DNA of 16,815 nucleotides, from contig CAZGQS010000034.1 of assembly GCA_964527775.1 (NCBI GenBank), positions 1 to 16,815 on the forward strand. Direction: 5' to 3'. The notes beneath the pieces are model-generated. The model did no database searches. It was not told the origin of the DNA and saw only the letters and a list, made by a program, of their open reading frames with translations. This stretch comes from VMCP01 sp964527775. GTDB lineage: Bacteria; Bacteroidota; Bacteroidia; NS11-12g; UBA955. The translations under genes were made by a program, and so were the position numbers. Within the stretch, counting starts at the first letter, position 1, and the number at the start of each line of letters is the position of its first letter. Positions 1 through 7,960 of this stretch are shown here, one piece after another.

Positions 1-73
1 GCTTTGCCGGGGACTTTGAGACTCACGCTTCGCTATGACTTACGCTGCGCTAGGGTCCACGCTGCGCGTTGCT
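1..73. repeat. Degenerate 17-bp tandem repeat at window edge
   Basis: Three 17-nt units start at 25, 42 and 59; each opens with ACGCTKCGC (ACGCTTCGC, ACGCTGCGC, ACGCTGCGC) and then diverges. No coding sequence is supported here. The block runs directly into the heptad array at 74. The spacing is exact, but with only three units the function is unknown. Confidence 0.5.
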
Positions 74-171
74 TGTCAGCTGGCGGCTTACGGCTGACGG
101 CTAACAGCTAACGGCTAACAGCTGACATCTGACGGCTAAAGACCAAAGACCAAAGACCAAGGACCAATAGC
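74..171. repeat. Heptanucleotide array upstream of comB (14 units)
   Basis: Fourteen consecutive 7-nt units in one register. The first nine are of the TGACGGC/TAACGGC/TAACAGC type and the last five are of the CAAAGAC type (TAAAGAC, CAAAGAC twice, CAAGGAC, CAATAGC). Unit sequence changes mid-array without loss of register. The array ends 26 bases before the comB start codon, so the comB promoter is squeezed between array and gene. The same CAAAGAC block ends the array before the enoyl-CoA hydratase. Confidence 0.85.
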
Positions 172-182
172 TAGAATTTGAG

Positions 183-190
183 TATTTTTG
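183..190 (+). promoter_or_regulatory. Bacteroidota -7 promoter element of comB
   Basis: TATTTTTG matches the Bacteroidota sigma-A -7 consensus TAnnTTTG and is followed by 7 nt and then the comB ATG. With a start site a few bases downstream, the transcript would have almost no leader. No convincing -33 TTG is visible because the upstream sequence is the heptad array. Confidence 0.5.
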
Positions 191-197
191 CGGCAAC

Positions 198-952
<755 letters not shown>

Positions 953-956
<4 letters not shown>

Positions 957-2602
957 ATAGGTTTATAAACCATGAATGAATTTCTATTATAAACCAATTT
1001 AAAATGTTCTTGTAGAGTTAGTTTTTTACTTCCCAAAAGTTGACTTAAAATCAGATCTTTTTGTTTGTTGTAAATAGAATCGTCAGACACTGAATACATA
1101 ATCCAGAATTTATCTGGGGTTATTTGGCGTTCCAATTTCTTGAGTCCAACGGTGTGGGCATTCTCGTATCCAAATAAAGAGGTCATGGCTGTATTTGGTA
1201 CATAAGCACCCAATAAGTAGGGGATGGTGGTGGACCAATCTTTGTTCAATGCAAATAAATAATTGCCTCTCATCCAACCAGCTTTGTTTAATTCTTTTTG
1301 CACATCCGTCATAAGGGTCTGTTGGTGTTTTTCAATGTAGACGGTTGTATTATGAGTAGCTTCTTTAAATGGAAATGTGCATTTCCAATAGGGCTCAGAT
1401 CTATAAGGAGTAAATAAGAAATTGATGTATAAAGTTAGCAAAAACAAAAAACCAGAAAGAACCATTCCTTTATTGTTGGTGAAATAATCAACATGTTTGG
1501 AAATTAAAAAAACAAGTGGGATTCCTAAAGCTTGAGGCACCATCATTAAATACCCATTACCTGAACCGAAAGAATATACAATAGGGACAACGAAAACCGA
1601 TAAAAAGACTAATCTATTTTGATTCAATTTATAAATATAAAGTACTGCAACGAATAAGTATATTAGGTTTATTGATTGCATACGATATGAATAATCGTGG
1701 TTATTTAAAATATCGTATGACCAAATAGATATTAAGTAAAATATGAAGGTTAAATATACCAATGATAATTTATTTTTATAGATAAAGTTAACTATTAGAC
1801 TGAATAATATTAAATGTATAATGGGGAGGTGATAAATAATGCCAAGGGTATTTCTCAAATAAATCCATAACCCATGTACATGAGATAATATGCCAATTTG
1901 TTGGACCTTTAAAAAAGTAGTTTTATATTCCATGAACTTGAAAATCATGTCAAGTTGCATCTTGTGAATGGGCAAAAATAACAATGTTAAAATACTGAAA
2001 ATGATGAGCGCAAAAAATTTATGTTTTATTAAAATATCTCTTGTAAAAGATCTATTTTTAAGGGCAAACAACAATAGAACAACAATTTCAAAAAGAGTGG
2101 TAGTTGGCTTTGAGGCAAAGGAAATATTTAATGCAATAAATATTAGTATTAAGTTTAGGTGAAATTGTGATTTTGTTATATTGTATAATGCTGAAAAAAA
2201 CAGAATTAACGATAAATAATTTACGTAATTATATCCAGGGGTTCTAATGTTTAGAAATGTATATAGGAAAAAACTAGAAAAACAAACAATCGATATAATT
2301 ATTAATTTATTTTTTTTATTTAATTTATTAGGATATAAACCCGTGAATAAATAATAGTGCAAAAACACAATAAGTGTAAATGCAAAAGCACGATAAATAC
2401 CTAGGTTATAATTGCTAAGAGCAAATAGTTGTTTTAATACTTGGCCAAAAGGCACAAACCAATAGGCGTTGGAGTTAAATCCACCAGTTTCGAGTAGATA
2501 TAGACCCTCATCGGTAAAATCCAGACCCAGCGGGGAAAGCAATAATAAGTAACTAAAAATGAATGTAATAACTAAAAAAAGTAGATTTTGAATAATCTTC
2601 AT
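953..2602 (-). CDS. Multi-pass membrane protein, putative GT-C type glycosyltransferase
   Basis: 549-aa integral membrane protein with about ten or more hydrophobic segments over residues 5-410 and a C-terminal soluble domain (about 415-549). Just after the first segment lies LDFTDEGLYLL (about residues 27-37); acidic residues in the first outer loop are where GT-C enzymes (PMT/ArnT-like) carry catalytic DE or DD motifs. By that analogy it may transfer a sugar from a polyprenyl-phosphate donor on the outer face of the inner membrane, but I cannot assign a family with confidence; polymerase or ligase roles remain possible. Last gene of the minus-strand glycan operon: its ATG overlaps the methyltransferase stop by 4 nt. 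Its stop overlaps the comB stop tail to tail. Strongly AT-rich, as usual for surface glycan loci. Confidence 0.7.
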
Positions 2603-3375
2603 TTCTTTGCAATAATATAGAAGTTAGAAGCCACGTTTTCAGATGTTGGTATACGATTGAAAATAATATCTAAGAACTTTACTGGAAACGTAATTAACAT
2701 AAACACAAGGTATAACAAATTGCGTAATGGTTTAAAGCCAAAACTTAAAGTTGAAGCCAAAGTTTCTTGAAGCACCCATATTAGTGATGAAAATGGGCCA
2801 GAAAAAATACCAGTTTCAACCACTTTTAAAGGTTGGTGGAGTTCTTGTAATCCGTTGATTGTATATCTTTGGTAATCGTGTGGAGATGCATGAAAAGGCT
2901 GCATAAATGGAACAACCGAAATGATTACCCCACCTGGTTTTAAACAACGAATCATCTCTTCTACAACTAAAGAGGGTTTTTTTACGTGTTCCAATACAGC
3001 AATATTGACAAAACAATCTATACTATTTTCTTTAAATGGTAGTTGATGAATATCAGCTACGATTTGAACATTTTTGTAAGGTATAAAATCTAGGTTAAAT
3101 GTATTTTTGTTCAATTTTTGATTTCCGCTTCCTAAATTTATTTTAACACCGTTTATTGAATTTAAATACTTATTTATCTTTCTTAAACTATAATAAACAG
3201 GCGATATAAAATATATTAGGAAATAATAAAAGGAATCGAATTGTTTGAAAAAAGTTTTGATATTATCGAAAGATTCATAAGAGGATTGAGCATCTTCTTG
3301 AATGAAGAAGATTTTCCCATCATCTACTTTTAATGGTTCGGTAATGAAGGTATCTTGAAGAGGAGCGTTATTCAT
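2599..3375 (-). CDS. Class I SAM-dependent methyltransferase
   Basis: 258-aa protein with a methyltransferase type 11 core. SAM-binding motif I is INLGSGNQK (about residues 79-87), followed by a VADIHQLPF segment and NIAVLEHV (motif post-II region), then LKPGGVIISVVPF. The C-terminal third is hydrophobic (VLQETLAS... and LVFMLITFPVKFL), suggesting membrane association. I chose the ATG at 3375 rather than 3447 because the longer form would overlap the aminotransferase by 70 nt, whereas 3375 lies 2 nt after that gene's TAA. Probably methylates a sugar or lipid-linked intermediate of the locus; acceptor unknown. Overlaps the next gene by 4 nt, indicating translational coupling. Confidence 0.85.
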   Translation of the reverse strand: MNNAPLQDTFITEPLKVDDGKIFFIQEDAQSSYESFDNIKTFFKQFDSFYYFLIYFISPVYYSLRKINKYLNSINGVKINLGSGNQKLNKNTFNLDFIPYKNVQIVADIHQLPFKENSIDCFVNIAVLEHVKKPSLVVEEMIRCLKPGGVIISVVPFMQPFHASPHDYQRYTINGLQELHQPLKVVETGIFSGPFSSLIWVLQETLASTLSFGFKPLRNLLYLVFMLITFPVKFLDIIFNRIPTSENVASNFYIIAKK

Positions 3376-3377
3376 GT

Positions 3378-3893
3378 TTAATTTAAAATAGATTTTATTA
3401 TCATCTGCGTATCCAATCCAATCCATAAAGGTAGTCTCATCAAACAATCGGTATATCTATCGCTTTCTTTCAAAGGAATACCGTTGTGTTTTTCTTTGTA
3501 AAATGGACTAAGGTGCAAACTTTGATAATGAAAAACGGATAAGATATTTTGTTGTTTTAATTTTTCAATGAGTTGATTTCTGAATTCGAAATTGGGACAA
3601 ACCAAATAGAACATGTGCGCGTTGTTTGTAGCGTAGCTAGGTATTTGGGGCAGTGAAACTGTGTTTTCGGATGCCCAATCCAATAAACCATTGTAATATG
3701 AATCCCAAATTATTTTACGGGATTGTTGAATTTGGTCTAGCTGTTCAATCTGAGCCCATAAAAATGCTGCTGTAATTTCGGAAGGAAGAAACGAACTTCC
3801 AACATCAACCCAACCGTATTTATCAATTTCACCCCGGAAAAAGGATGATCGGTTGGTTCCCTTTTCCCAAATAATTTCTGCTCTTTGAATAAA
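3378..3893 (-). CDS. wecE: WecE-type dTDP-4-keto-6-deoxyhexose aminotransferase (3' part)
   Basis: The 172 codons from the gap edge to the TAA at 3378-3380 are open in one frame. They read AEIIWEKGTNRS, FFRGEIDKYGWVDVGSSFLP, SEITAAFLWAQIE, then NAHMFYLVCPN, LSVFHYQSLHLSP and RLPLWIGL, all characteristic of the DegT/DnrJ/EryC1/StrS family and closest to WecE, which makes dTDP-4-amino-4,6-dideoxygalactose. Family members are about 375 aa, so roughly the first 200 residues, including the PLP lysine, lie in the N gap. A second frame is open over the same bases and appears as a false extension of the acyltransferase across the gap; protein conservation decides in favour of WecE. Alternative: a related 3-aminotransferase. 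Confidence 0.88.
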   Translation of the reverse strand, partial: FIQRAEIIWEKGTNRSSFFRGEIDKYGWVDVGSSFLPSEITAAFLWAQIEQLDQIQQSRKIIWDSYYNGLLDWASENTVSLPQIPSYATNNAHMFYLVCPNFEFRNQLIEKLKQQNILSVFHYQSLHLSPFYKEKHNGIPLKESDRYTDCLMRLPLWIGLDTQMIIKSILN

Positions 3894-3993
3894 NNNNNNN
3901 NNNNNNNNNNNNNNNNNNNNNNNNNNNNNNNNNNNNNNNNNNNNNNNNNNNNNNNNNNNNNNNNNNNNNNNNNNNNNNNNNNNNNNNNNNNNN
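3894..3993. other. Assembly gap of exactly 100 N
   Basis: A placeholder of 100 undetermined bases. On each side lies a broken gene: the hexapeptide acyltransferase ends on the right and the WecE-type gene begins on the left. If both are intact, roughly 600 bp or more is missing, so the true gap is longer than shown. Confidence 0.98.
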
Positions 3994-4786
3994 GGAAGGG
4001 AATAAACTTTGCTTTGGCAGGTAATAAAAAATTCATGAACGCAATTTCGATTTCAGTTGAACGCTTGGTATAACTTCGAGATGAAACATCAAAATAAGTA
4101 ACATCATCGTTATAAGTAATCTCCTCGGTTGATTTAACAATTTTTATTTTATTGGTTTCTTCTATTTGTTTTTGAAATTCTTCTAAATATTTATTTAGTT
4201 TTTCGAATTTTGTATCTATTGGAATTTCATTGAATTGAAAACCAATTTTATCTGAAATACTTTTGGCTGGTGATCCTGCATAAATCTCGTTAAATTTCAT
4301 GTCTTTTGTTATTACCGAACCAACCATTGCCATAGATTTATCAGCCGCAACTATAGGTGAAACTATACAATGTCCAACAAACCACACATCATTCCCAACA
4401 AGTAGCTCCTTCTCGCTTAAGAAATTACACCCTTCTAATGTATCGCCAAATTTTATATGACTCCATAGTTGAGAATGGGCTCCTATTCCACAATTATTAC
4501 CGATGGTTGTGCCTCCAATACAATCAATTATAGTGTATTGACCAACCCAAGCGTTATGACCTATTTTACAAGGTTTATATCCGTGAATGTTGGTGTGGTG
4601 ATGAATTTTACAGTAATCACCAAGTGTAAAATCGTCACAAATTATTTGAACATTATCTCCAATGTAACAATTATCACCTAAATGAATATTTTTCGCGTTC
4701 CCATTTATTCCTCGAATAATTGCTGTTGGATGAACAAACGTATTTTTACCAAGGGTTAAATTATCTGTTTTGATATTTTGGTACAT
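3994..4786 (-). CDS. Left-handed beta-helix (hexapeptide repeat) acyltransferase, 3' end missing
   Basis: About 264 residues are visible from ATG at 4786 to the gap. Residues 1-180 form hexapeptide repeats of the [LIV]GxxxxIG kind (HLGDNCYIGDNVQI, KIGHNAWVGQYTIID, TTIGNNCGIGAHSQLWSH, LLVGNDVWFVGHCIV) ending with YAGSPAKSI, a typical acyltransferase trimer fold. Residues about 190-215 are a charged, coiled-coil-like linker, then an unassigned region up to the gap. Likely O- or N-acetylates a sugar; since it precedes the aminotransferase, N-acylation of the amino sugar is a reasonable inference but not shown. Starts 3 nt after the GT2 stop. The apparent C-terminus beyond the gap is out-of-frame WecE sequence and should be ignored. 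Confidence 0.85.
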
Positions 4787-4789
4787 GAA

Positions 4790-5710
4790 TTATTGATTAG
4801 TTCTTTTATGGATTATATATATAGGTCTATTTTTAATTCCATCAAATATTTTGCTGATGTATAAACCCAATATTCCAAGTATCATAATAATTAGTCCAGA
4901 AAAAAAGCAAATAGAAACAATAATACTCGTGTAACCTATAACCGATATAGAACCGTTTATGTAACGATACACTAAAATTGTTGCAAGAACTAATGAAATA
5001 AGAGAGGTAAAAACACCTAGTTTAACAGCTAATTTTAATGGCTTATCGCTATACGAAATAGAAATTTCAAGTGCAAGATTTAGCAACTTGCTGAAGTTGT
5101 AAGTGGAAACACCTTCATACCTTTCTGAATGTTTTACATCTACTGTGCTCGTAGTAAAACCAACCCAGCGAACCATGGGTGTAAATGCCCTCATAGGTTC
5201 GCGCATGTGTTTTATATGTTTAATAACGATATTTGAATAAATCCCAAAATTTGCTATGGTTTCATCTTGTTTTAAACCAGATAGATAGGTAAATATTTTA
5301 TAGAAAAGTTTGGAAAATGATTTTTTCATCAAATCATCCATTCTTTTCACTCTTCGAGCAAAAACAATTTCATAACCTTCCAATGCTTTTTGATGCAACT
5401 TAATTATTTCCTCAGGTTGATCTTGTAAATCACAATCCATCACCACCACCCAATCGCCTTTTGCGTGGTCTAAACCAGCGGTGATTGCGTAATGCTGACC
5501 AAAGTTTCGGCTTAACTTTATCCCTTTAATAAAGGGATTCTTTTCAGATAACTCTTCAATGACTGCCCAAGAATCCCAAGGACAACCATCGTCAACCAAT
5601 ATTACCTCAAATGAATCCGTAATTTCAGATAAAGAACGTTCTAACCTTTCCACCAATTCAGGCAAAATTTTAGGAGCTTTGTATACGGGACTTACTACAG
5701 AAATGTGCAT
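4790..5710 (-). CDS. Family 2 glycosyltransferase, DPM1/ArnC-like, with C-terminal membrane anchor
   Basis: 306-aa GT-A fold enzyme. Residues 1-10 hold the initial beta strand (VVSPVYK), VDDG is at 39-42, the donor-binding KLSRNFGQHYAITAGLDHA is at 65-83, and the DxD metal site is D92-C-D94 (DCDLQDQ). Two hydrophobic segments near 228-248 and 258-288 anchor it to the inner membrane. This architecture is typical of enzymes that transfer a sugar from an NDP donor to undecaprenyl phosphate (ArnC, GtrB types), which would supply a lipid-linked donor to the GT-C-like protein of the same operon. First gene of the minus-strand operon, preceded by a TAnnTTTG element about 40 nt upstream. Donor sugar not predictable. 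Confidence 0.9.
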   Translation of the reverse strand: MHISVVSPVYKAPKILPELVERLERSLSEITDSFEVILVDDGCPWDSWAVIEELSEKNPFIKGIKLSRNFGQHYAITAGLDHAKGDWVVVMDCDLQDQPEEIIKLHQKALEGYEIVFARRVKRMDDLMKKSFSKLFYKIFTYLSGLKQDETIANFGIYSNIVIKHIKHMREPMRAFTPMVRWVGFTTSTVDVKHSERYEGVSTYNFSKLLNLALEISISYSDKPLKLAVKLGVFTSLISLVLATILVYRYINGSISVIGYTSIIVSICFFSGLIIMILGILGLYISKIFDGIKNRPIYIIHKRTNQ

Positions 5711-5751
5711 ATCGGCGCTTTTAGGAAGTAAATTAGAAATTTAAGAATATG

Positions 5752-5759
5752 CAAAGGTA
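5752..5759 (-). promoter_or_regulatory. -7 promoter element of the minus-strand glycan operon
   Basis: On the minus strand the bases read TACCTTTG, matching TAnnTTTG, about 41 nt upstream of the GT2 ATG. No clear -33 TTG at good spacing. It is the only such match I see in the 140-bp divergent region on this strand and would drive the five-gene operon. Confidence 0.45.
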
Positions 5760-5811
5760 AAGTGTTCTTGTGAATTTTGAATCCTATCAATGACTAATCA
5801 CCATCGCCGAG

Positions 5812-5845
5812 TTGTTCAACCTACTCTAAAAATGCACTAACTTTG
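5812..5845 (+). promoter_or_regulatory. purQ promoter (-33 TTG and -7 TAACTTTG)
   Basis: TTG at 5812-5814, 23 nt, then TAACTTTG at 5838-5845, then 5 nt and the ATG at 5851. The spacing fits the upper end of the Bacteroidota range. The last G of the -7 box overlaps an in-frame GTG (5845), so that GTG is part of the promoter, not the start. Confidence 0.6.
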
Positions 5846-5850
5846 TGGCC

Positions 5851-6498
5851 ATGAAATTCGGCGTGGTCATTTTTCCGGGGTCTAATTGCGACCAAGATTT
5901 GATTCAAGTTTTGAAAACCTATACCCAGGAGCCCGTGGTGGAGCTGTGGCACAAAAACACAGACCTTCAGGGGTGTTCGCATATTTTTCTTCCCGGGGGA
6001 TTTTCTTACGGTGACTACCTAAGATCAGGCGCCATCGCCAAGTTGAGCCCCATCATGGATGCGGTGATTCAACACGCCAACAACGGCGGATTTGTCATGG
6101 GAATTTGCAACGGATTTCAGGTGTTGACCGAAAGCGGATTGCTTCCCGGCGCGCTTTTGCGCAACGAAAACATGAAGTTTGTGTGCAAAAATGTGGTGCT
6201 CAAGCCCGAAGCAGAGTTTGCTGATACGGCTTCGGCGTTGACTGTCCCCATCGCACACGGAGAAGGTCGTTACTACGCTGATGCCGAGACTTTGGAGCAG
6301 TTGGAAAACAACCACCAAGTGATGTTCAGATACGCAGAGAATCCCAACGGGTCGCTCAACGATATTGCGGGTATTTGCAATGCCGGCCGAAACGTGATTG
6401 GCATGATGCCACACCCCGAAAGATGCGCCTCTGACGTGTTGGGCAACACCGACGGAAGACGCATTTTTGATGCGATTTTTGCAAAAGTTAGCGCCTAA
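5851..6498 (+). CDS. purQ: Phosphoribosylformylglycinamidine synthase, glutaminase subunit
   Basis: Class I glutamine amidotransferase that supplies ammonia to PurL for FGAR to FGAM conversion in purine synthesis. The 215-aa protein has FPGSNCD near the N-terminus, LPGGFSYGDYLRSGAIA, the nucleophile Cys86 in GICNGFQ, and the His188/Glu190 dyad in MMPHPER, so the active site is complete. Length is normal for a free-standing PurQ, implying separate purL and purS genes elsewhere rather than the long fused PurL. The ATG at 5851 is chosen over the in-frame GTG at 5845 because that GTG overlaps the -7 box. aroQ follows after 7 nt, so the two are likely cotranscribed. Confidence 0.96.
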   Translation: MKFGVVIFPGSNCDQDLIQVLKTYTQEPVVELWHKNTDLQGCSHIFLPGGFSYGDYLRSGAIAKLSPIMDAVIQHANNGGFVMGICNGFQVLTESGLLPGALLRNENMKFVCKNVVLKPEAEFADTASALTVPIAHGEGRYYADAETLEQLENNHQVMFRYAENPNGSLNDIAGICNAGRNVIGMMPHPERCASDVLGNTDGRRIFDAIFAKVSA

Positions 6499-6505
6499 TT
6501 TAGTC

Positions 6506-6949
6506 ATGATTCTCATCCTCAACGGCCCAAATTTAAACCTCCAAGGAAAGCGCGAACCCGAAATTTACGGGAACGAAACCTTCGAGGAGTTTTTGTCGGG
6601 GGACGCTGAATCGCTCATTTTCCAACAATCGAACATCGAAGGCGAGTTGATCAACTATCTTCACGCCGCCGATGAAAACCCGGATATCACCGGCATTGTA
6701 TTCAACGCCGGCGGATATTCACATACCAGCATTGCCCTCGCTGACGCTGTAAAAGCCATATCCAAACCCGTCATTTTGGTTCACATCAGCAACATTTACG
6801 CCCGTGAACGCGAACGCCACACCGACCTTCTCGCCGCCTATTCGGCCGGCCAGATTGTAGGTTTGGGACTGTTTGGGTATTCACTTGCTATCGCAAGTTT
6901 ACGGAGGTCAGTGATCGGTGATCGGTTATCAGTGAACGGTGATCGGTGA
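6506..6949 (+). CDS. aroQ: Type II 3-dehydroquinate dehydratase
   Basis: Shikimate-pathway enzyme converting 3-dehydroquinate to 3-dehydroshikimate. Signature blocks are ILNGPNLNLQGKREPEIYG (catalytic Tyr of the flexible loop), FNAGGYSHTSIALADAV (catalytic His) and VHISNIYAREREREH-like substrate loop, then GQIVGLGLFGYSLAIASL. The ATG at 6506 begins at the conserved MILILNGPN; the longer in-frame form would overlap purQ. Two oddities: the segment between the loop and QSNIEGEL seems about five residues shorter than I remember for relatives, and the last ~14 residues (RSVIGDRLSVNGDR) are translated from the heptad array, which also supplies the TGA stop. Length of 147 aa is still normal. The enzyme core looks complete. 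Confidence 0.93.
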   Translation: MILILNGPNLNLQGKREPEIYGNETFEEFLSGDAESLIFQQSNIEGELINYLHAADENPDITGIVFNAGGYSHTSIALADAVKAISKPVILVHISNIYARERERHTDLLAAYSAGQIVGLGLFGYSLAIASLRRSVIGDRLSVNGDR

Positions 6950-7087
6950 TCGGTGATCGGTGATCAGACCACCGCCAACCGCCAACTAATAACCGATAAC
7001 CGACCACCGACAACCGCCAAAGACCAAAGACCAAAGACCAAAGACTAAGGACCAAAGACTAAAGACCAAAGACCAAAGACCAAAGAC
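6906..7087. repeat. 26-unit heptanucleotide array between aroQ and the enoyl-CoA hydratase gene
   Basis: Twenty-six consecutive 7-nt units (182 bp) in unbroken register. Block 1 (6906-6968) is GATCGGT-like, block 2 (6969-7017) is CAACCGC/TAACCGA-like, block 3 (7018-7087) is CAAAGAC-like with TAAAGAC and TAAGGAC variants. Block 1 encodes the aroQ tail and its stop. Block 3 ends two bases before the ATG at 7090. CAAAGAC has no stop codon in any of six frames, whereas GATCGGT yields TGA once every 21 nt. Confidence 0.93.
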
Positions 7088-7089
7088 CA

Positions 7090-7887
7090 ATGAAAAACAT
7101 AACCACCGAACTAACCGAAGGAATTTTTACCATCACCATCAACAGAGAGTCAAAGATGAATGCGCTCAATATTGAGACCTTGCAGGAAATTAAGCAAGCG
7201 GTCATTCATGGAAATGAGAATCCCGAAGTGGTGGGAATGATCATTACAGGCGCTGGAACCAAGGCGTTTGCCGCTGGGGCCGATATATCTGAGTTTGCTA
7301 ATTTTAATGTGGAGCAGGGCACGCAGATGAGCGCTGACGGACATGATGTGATGAACACCATCGAAGATGGACATATGCACCAATGGGATGGCACCAAGAC
7401 TAAGTTTGTGATAGCTGCGGTGAATGGCTATGCTTTGGGCGGGGGATGTGAACTGGCCATGGCCTGCCACATGCGAATTGCCAGCAGCAATGCGAAGTTT
7501 GGACAACCTGAGGTGAATTTAGGCGTCCCCCCGGGATACGGCGGAACCCAAAGATTGATTCAATTAATTGGAAAAGGCAGAGCTTTGGAAATGCTTTTGA
7601 CGGGCGATGCCATCGATGCACAGACGGCGTTGAATTACGGATTGGTGACCAAGGTGGTTGAGCAAGAAGAATTGTTGACGGTGTGCAGAGATGTGATCAA
7701 AAAGGTATCGATGAAGAGTCCATCGGCGGTGCACAAAATTTTGAAATGCGTGAGCGATTACTATCGTCCGAACGTGAACGGCATGCAGCGCGAGATCTAC
7801 GAGTTTGGCTCGGCTTTTGCTACGGAAGACTTCGCCGAGGGCACCGAAGCCTTTTTGGGCAAGCGCAAACCGGAGTTTAAGAGGTAG
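7090..7887 (+). CDS. Enoyl-CoA hydratase/isomerase (crotonase family)
   Basis: 265-aa cytosolic protein, likely hydrating 2-enoyl-CoA in fatty acid or related acyl-CoA catabolism. Oxyanion-hole and CoA-binding segments are AFAAGADISEF (about residues 60-70) and NGYALGGGCELAMACH. The two catalytic glutamates are Glu121 (GCELA) and Glu141 (GQPEVNLG), 20 residues apart as in the mitochondrial hydratase. VPPGYGGTQRL replaces the more common IIPGYGGTQRL, and an extra short stretch (about residues 88-105) precedes KFVIAAVNG. The C-terminus (AEGTEAFLGKRKPEF) is typical. The ATG abuts the CAAAGAC array with no recognisable promoter or ribosome site between. Exact substrate cannot be told from sequence. 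Confidence 0.92.
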   Translation: MKNITTELTEGIFTITINRESKMNALNIETLQEIKQAVIHGNENPEVVGMIITGAGTKAFAAGADISEFANFNVEQGTQMSADGHDVMNTIEDGHMHQWDGTKTKFVIAAVNGYALGGGCELAMACHMRIASSNAKFGQPEVNLGVPPGYGGTQRLIQLIGKGRALEMLLTGDAIDAQTALNYGLVTKVVEQEELLTVCRDVIKKVSMKSPSAVHKILKCVSDYYRPNVNGMQREIYEFGSAFATEDFAEGTEAFLGKRKPEFKR

Positions 7888-7946
7888 TTTAACAAGAAAA
7901 CTGACCATTTTATTAAACGCCCGCGCAACTCCAAACATAAATGGAG

Positions 7947-7954
7947 TATTTTTG
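7947..7954 (+). promoter_or_regulatory. -7 promoter element of the wza-like gene
   Basis: TATTTTTG matches TAnnTTTG and is 6 nt before the ATG at 7961. It supports that start over longer in-frame possibilities, and implies a leaderless or nearly leaderless transcript for the export operon. No clear -33 TTG. Confidence 0.5.
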
Positions 7955-7960
7955 TTCCAA

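Noticed and set aside
3376..3447. Upstream start for the methyltransferase
   Set aside because: Would overlap the conserved WecE-type C-terminus by 70 nt; the ATG at 3375, 2 nt after the TAA, fits the operon spacing.
3885..4073. Short plus-strand frame across the N gap
   Set aside because: Created by undetermined bases; antisense to the acyltransferase and WecE-type genes.
6906..7087. CRISPR array
   Set aside because: Units are 7 nt and contiguous; there are no repeats of 23-40 nt and no unique spacers, and no cas gene is present.
7805..7960. N-terminal extension of the wza-like gene
   Set aside because: Overlaps the hydratase gene out of frame and hides the lipoprotein signal; the promoter box at 7947 lies inside it.
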